Shown here: in pieces, positions 5,517 to 6,841 of the stretch
Position numbering within the stretch: position 1 is the stretch's first letter
Layout of the letters: every line of letters begins with the position of its first letter
Assembly (NCBI GenBank): GCA_946480495.1
Contig: CAMLKO010000057.1
Coordinates: 1-6,841, forward strand
Length of the DNA stretch: 6,841 bases
From: an uncultured Caulobacteraceae bacterium
GTDB lineage: Bacteria > Pseudomonadota > Alphaproteobacteria > Caulobacterales > Caulobacteraceae
Direction of reading: 5' to 3'
Notes under the pieces: model-generated
What the model was told of the DNA's origin: nothing
Database searches by the model: none
Seen by the model: the letters and a program-made list of their open reading frames with translations, nothing else
Made by a program: the position numbers and the translations under genes

Positions 5517-6841
5517 ATGACGAACAGGGGCTATGCGACCATGGCGGCACAATCGCCGGTTGGCGCCCTTTGGGGCAAAGCGTGTCAGGCGCTGCGGCGG
5601 GAGCTGGGCGACGACACTTTCGGATCCTGGCTGTCGCAGGCGTCGCTGCGCGAGGGGCCGGGCGGCTCGCTGGTGCTGGTGACGCCGACCGGCATCGCGC
5701 GCGACTGGATCCGCCGCAACGCCTGGCGTCGCATCGGCGAACTGTGGGCGCAGAACGACCCGCAGGGCCGCCGCCTCGACCTGAAATCGCGCACCGAGTT
5801 CGAGGCGGCCGGCGAGGTCATCGCTGAGGTCATCGAGATCGCCCAACCGGTGTCTACGGACGTTCCGGCGGTGGCTCCGGTGGCGGCCGCCTCCTCGCGC
5901 ATCGCGGGGCTGCAGGAGCGCTTCACCTTCGACACCTTCGTGGCGGGACCCGCCAACGAGTTCGCCCACGCCGTGGCGCGGCGGGTCGCGAGCTGGGCCG
6001 ACGGGCACTTCAATCCGGTGGTCTTCCACGGCCCCTATGGCTTTGGGAAGACGCACCTGCTCAACGCGCTCGCCTGGGAAGCCATGCGCACCCAGCCGAA
6101 CAAGCGGGTGGTCTATCTGACCGCCGAGCGGTTCCTGTCGACCTTCGTCAAGGCGGTGATGGATCGCCAGACCGCGGCCTTCAAGGAAGAGCTGCGCGCG
6201 GCCGACCTGCTGCTGATCGACGACGTCCATTTCGTGGGCGGCAAGCAGTCGACGCAGGAGGAGCTGTTCCACACGCTGACGGCGCTGATGGAAGACGGCC
6301 GCCGGGTGGTGTTCTCGGCCGACCGGCCGCCCTCGGCGCTGACCGAAATCGACGCGCGGCTGCGCTCGCACCTGTCGGCGGGCCTGGTCTGCGGCATCGA
6401 GCCGGCCGACCGGACCCTGCGGATGGGCATCCTGGAGCGCAAGCTCGACCAGCTTGGCCGCCAGCAGGGGTTCGCCGGCAAGGCGCGCGGCGAGGTGCTC
6501 ACCTTCCTCGCCGACCGGTTCACCGACAGCGTGCGCGAGCTGGAGGGGGCGCTGAACACCCTCGTCGCTCGCATCGGGGAAGGCATGGGGCGCCTCACCC
6601 TCGATGAGGCGCAGGCGATCCTGCGCCCGCACCTGCGGGGTTCCGAAAAGCGGATCACCATCGACGACATCCAGAAGGCGACCTCCGAGCACTTCGGGCT
6701 CAAGCAGGCCGACCTGATCTCCGAGCGCCGCAACCGCTCGGTGGCCAGGCCCCGGCAGGCGGCCATGTGGCTGGCCAAGCAGCTGACCACCCGCTCGCTG
6801 CCCGACATCGGCCGCCGCTTCGGCGGGCGCGACCACACCAC
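5517..6841 (+). CDS. dnaA: Chromosomal replication initiator DnaA (3' end outside window)
   Basis: DnaA binds DnaA boxes at the origin and, as an ATP-bound oligomer, opens it and loads the helicase. The window holds 441 codons; about 40-50 residues are missing, the frame being cut in the GRDHTT signature. Domain I (about 15-95) has LWGKACQALRREL; domain II is a short linker (about 105-132). The AAA+ domain begins LQERFTFDTFV, with Walker A GPYGFGKT (172-179), Walker B LLLIDDVHF (231-239), sensor I VVFSADR (264-270), and sensor II R340 in VRELEGAL. Box VII reads RLRSHLSAGL (281-290), with His285 where E. coli has the R285 arginine finger. Domain IV has the basic loop and helix-turn-helix (SVARPRQAAM to GRDH). 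The ATG at 5517 is preferred: GGTGG (5507-5511) lies five bases before it, and the MT start resembles Caulobacter DnaA as I recall it. In-frame alternatives are GTG 5478, GTG 5508 and ATG 5541. Confidence 0.97.
   Translation, partial: MTNRGYATMAAQSPVGALWGKACQALRRELGDDTFGSWLSQASLREGPGGSLVLVTPTGIARDWIRRNAWRRIGELWAQNDPQGRRLDLKSRTEFEAAGEVIAEVIEIAQPVSTDVPAVAPVAAASSRIAGLQERFTFDTFVAGPANEFAHAVARRVASWADGHFNPVVFHGPYGFGKTHLLNALAWEAMRTQPNKRVVYLTAERFLSTFVKAVMDRQTAAFKEELRAADLLLIDDVHFVGGKQSTQEELFHTLTALMEDGRRVVFSADRPPSALTEIDARLRSHLSAGLVCGIEPADRTLRMGILERKLDQLGRQQGFAGKARGEVLTFLADRFTDSVRELEGALNTLVARIGEGMGRLTLDEAQAILRPHLRGSEKRITIDDIQKATSEHFGLKQADLISERRNRSVARPRQAAMWLAKQLTTRSLPDIGRRFGGRDHT

Noticed and set aside
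5493..6836. 447-codon minus-strand frame opposite dnaA
   Set aside because: It is antisense to an unmistakable DnaA and shows the same low-complexity composition.
1..6841. Mobile element, CRISPR array, toxin-antitoxin pair or defence system
   Set aside because: There are no transposase, integrase or phage-like proteins, no regularly spaced repeats and no terminal inverted repeats. Apart from the rpsT-dnaA gap the window is packed with core genes of uniform composition.

Overview
The window is about 70% GC chromosomal DNA carrying six genes that read cleanly as housekeeping families, plus one envelope-type gene of unknown function. It most resembles an alphaproteobacterium of the Caulobacterales (Caulobacter or Phenylobacterium-like). 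The main reason is the partial DnaA at the right end, which has the unusual Walker A form GPYGFGKT, the stretch RSHLSAGLVCG after sensor I, and a short linker domain, all of which match my memory of Caulobacter DnaA. The gene set around it (ubiB, ubiE, mutM, crotonase, rpsT, dnaA) also fits a near-origin arrangement in that group. This assignment rests on recognition from memory, not on a search.

Layout. On the minus strand, ubiE (1362-2120) and ubiB (1-1358, running off the left edge) form a ubiquinone-biosynthesis operon with a 3-nt gap. An 84-bp divergent region (2121-2204) separates it from a plus-strand cluster: mutM (2205-3068), a secreted TraB/GumN-family protein (3078-3941) and an enoyl-CoA hydratase (3954-4733). 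These three are 9 and 12 bp apart and are probably co-transcribed. rpsT (4838-5107) has its own good sigma70-type promoter just after the crotonase stop codon and a clear intrinsic terminator at 5165-5199. A 409-nt non-coding region (5108-5516) then leads into dnaA (5517-6841, cut off by the right edge inside its DNA-binding domain).

How the parts relate. ubiE and ubiB serve coenzyme Q synthesis. mutM repairs oxidised guanine. The crotonase serves fatty-acid beta-oxidation. rpsT and dnaA link ribosome production and replication initiation. I see no mobile element, CRISPR array, phage gene, RNA gene or defence system.

The part most worth a second look is the dnaA upstream region. It holds one GANTC (CcrM-type) site, a perfect 6+1+6 palindrome, several stem-loops, a pair of mutually exclusive GC helices, and a six-codon upstream ORF with a well-placed Shine-Dalgarno sequence ending 13 nt before the dnaA start. 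Within DnaA, the position equivalent to the E. coli arginine finger (R285) is histidine.
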